This document shows positions 63,906 through 64,000 of a DNA stretch of 64,000 nucleotides, piece after piece; within the stretch, counting starts at the first letter, position 1; every line of letters starts with the position of its first letter. Below the pieces are notes generated by a model. The model saw nothing but the letters and a program-made list of their open reading frames with translations, was not told the origin of the DNA and made no database searches. A program made the position numbers and the translations under genes. The stretch is from Mycolicibacterium frederiksbergense (GTDB lineage Bacteria > Actinomycetota > Actinomycetes > Mycobacteriales > Mycobacteriaceae): contig NZ_JARXVE010000003.1 of NCBI RefSeq assembly GCF_029893345.1, positions 124,001-188,000 of the forward strand, read 5' to 3'.

Positions 63906-64000
63906 CTAGGCCGGGGGCATTGCGCCCGGCGCCCGCACCACCATCGGCACCGCCGGGAAGTACGTCGCCATCTCCGAGCGGCACTTGCGCAGTGCGGCGG
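63906..64000 (-). CDS. C-terminal end of an unidentified protein (partial)
   Basis: On the minus strand the frame into the window edge reads LRKCRSEMATYFPAVPMVV then RAPGAMPPA and a TAG at 63906-63908. Only ~30 residues are visible, so the family cannot be named. Codon pattern and placement just upstream of the epimerase support a real gene whose 5' part lies beyond 64000. Confidence 0.6.
   Translation of the reverse strand, partial: AALRKCRSEMATYFPAVPMVVRAPGAMPPA

Overview
The window is about 64 kb of high-GC actinobacterial DNA that reads as the chromosome of an environmental, probably fast-growing Mycobacteriaceae member (Mycolicibacterium-like). The basis is the gene repertoire: a trehalose synthase/maltokinase pair, an EF-G2-type GTPase, an MCE protein, three F420/flavin split-barrel proteins, three cytochromes P450, five TetR regulators, small secreted proteins with mycobacterial signal peptides, many GTG starts and very short intergenic gaps. 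From memory, parts of the gene content (msrA, a CYP138-like P450, TetR, NTF2-like plus epimerase, DUF427, maltokinase, fusA2) recall the M. tuberculosis Rv0120c-Rv0142 region; no alignment was run. No rRNA, tRNA or CRISPR array was seen.

Layout. 1-18.98 kb is mainly core-like: an aquaporin fragment, an MBL-fold protein behind a MerR/SoxR-like palindrome, a HhH-GPD glycosylase, DUF427, an aldo/keto reductase, a KstR-boxed NTF2-like/epimerase pair, C39-like proteins, msrA, a P450/TetR divergon with two operators, a second TetR whose operator-like sequence recurs at the promoter of a glycosyltransferase-methyltransferase-alpha/alpha-barrel operon, small secreted proteins with ECF-type promoters, and pncA. 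18.98-22.1 kb is a scar. A foreign-looking segment with a long inverted repeat and a MarR gene missing both ends lie next to a roughly 2.2-kb insertion. That insertion carries an unusual TnpB-like protein without a zinc ribbon and a 149-aa partner. The C-terminal stub of an ABC-2 permease follows.

22.2-31.3 kb holds a paired acyl-CoA dehydrogenase, an MFS exporter, treS-mak (the trehalose to maltose-1-phosphate branch of alpha-glucan synthesis), a HugZ-like protein and a PyrE-like phosphoribosyltransferase. 31.3-39.4 kb is a seven-gene accessory operon (ureohydrolase, ThDP decarboxylase, creatininase-family hydrolase, SDR, catalytically dead SDR, APC permease, epimerase) facing a double-length Lrp/AsnC regulator. 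It may break down a guanidino compound. A complete ABC importer (39.4-43.3 kb) follows.

43.4-64 kb contains a split-barrel protein/TetR pair, an alpha/beta hydrolase, fusA2, a TetR-controlled P450-ferredoxin-carboxymuconolactone decarboxylase/SDR divergon with a strong operator, a solitary MCE protein, transport and methyltransferase genes, an AraC/amidohydrolase divergent pair, an NmrA-like protein, and a P450 divergent from a TetR-enoyl-CoA hydratase operon with two palindromes. It ends with a Cys/Trp/Gly-rich secreted peptide and a paralogue of the epimerase at 5.5 kb. Much of the window looks like small regulator-plus-oxidoreductase modules for lipid, steroid or xenobiotic metabolism, each with its own recognisable operator.
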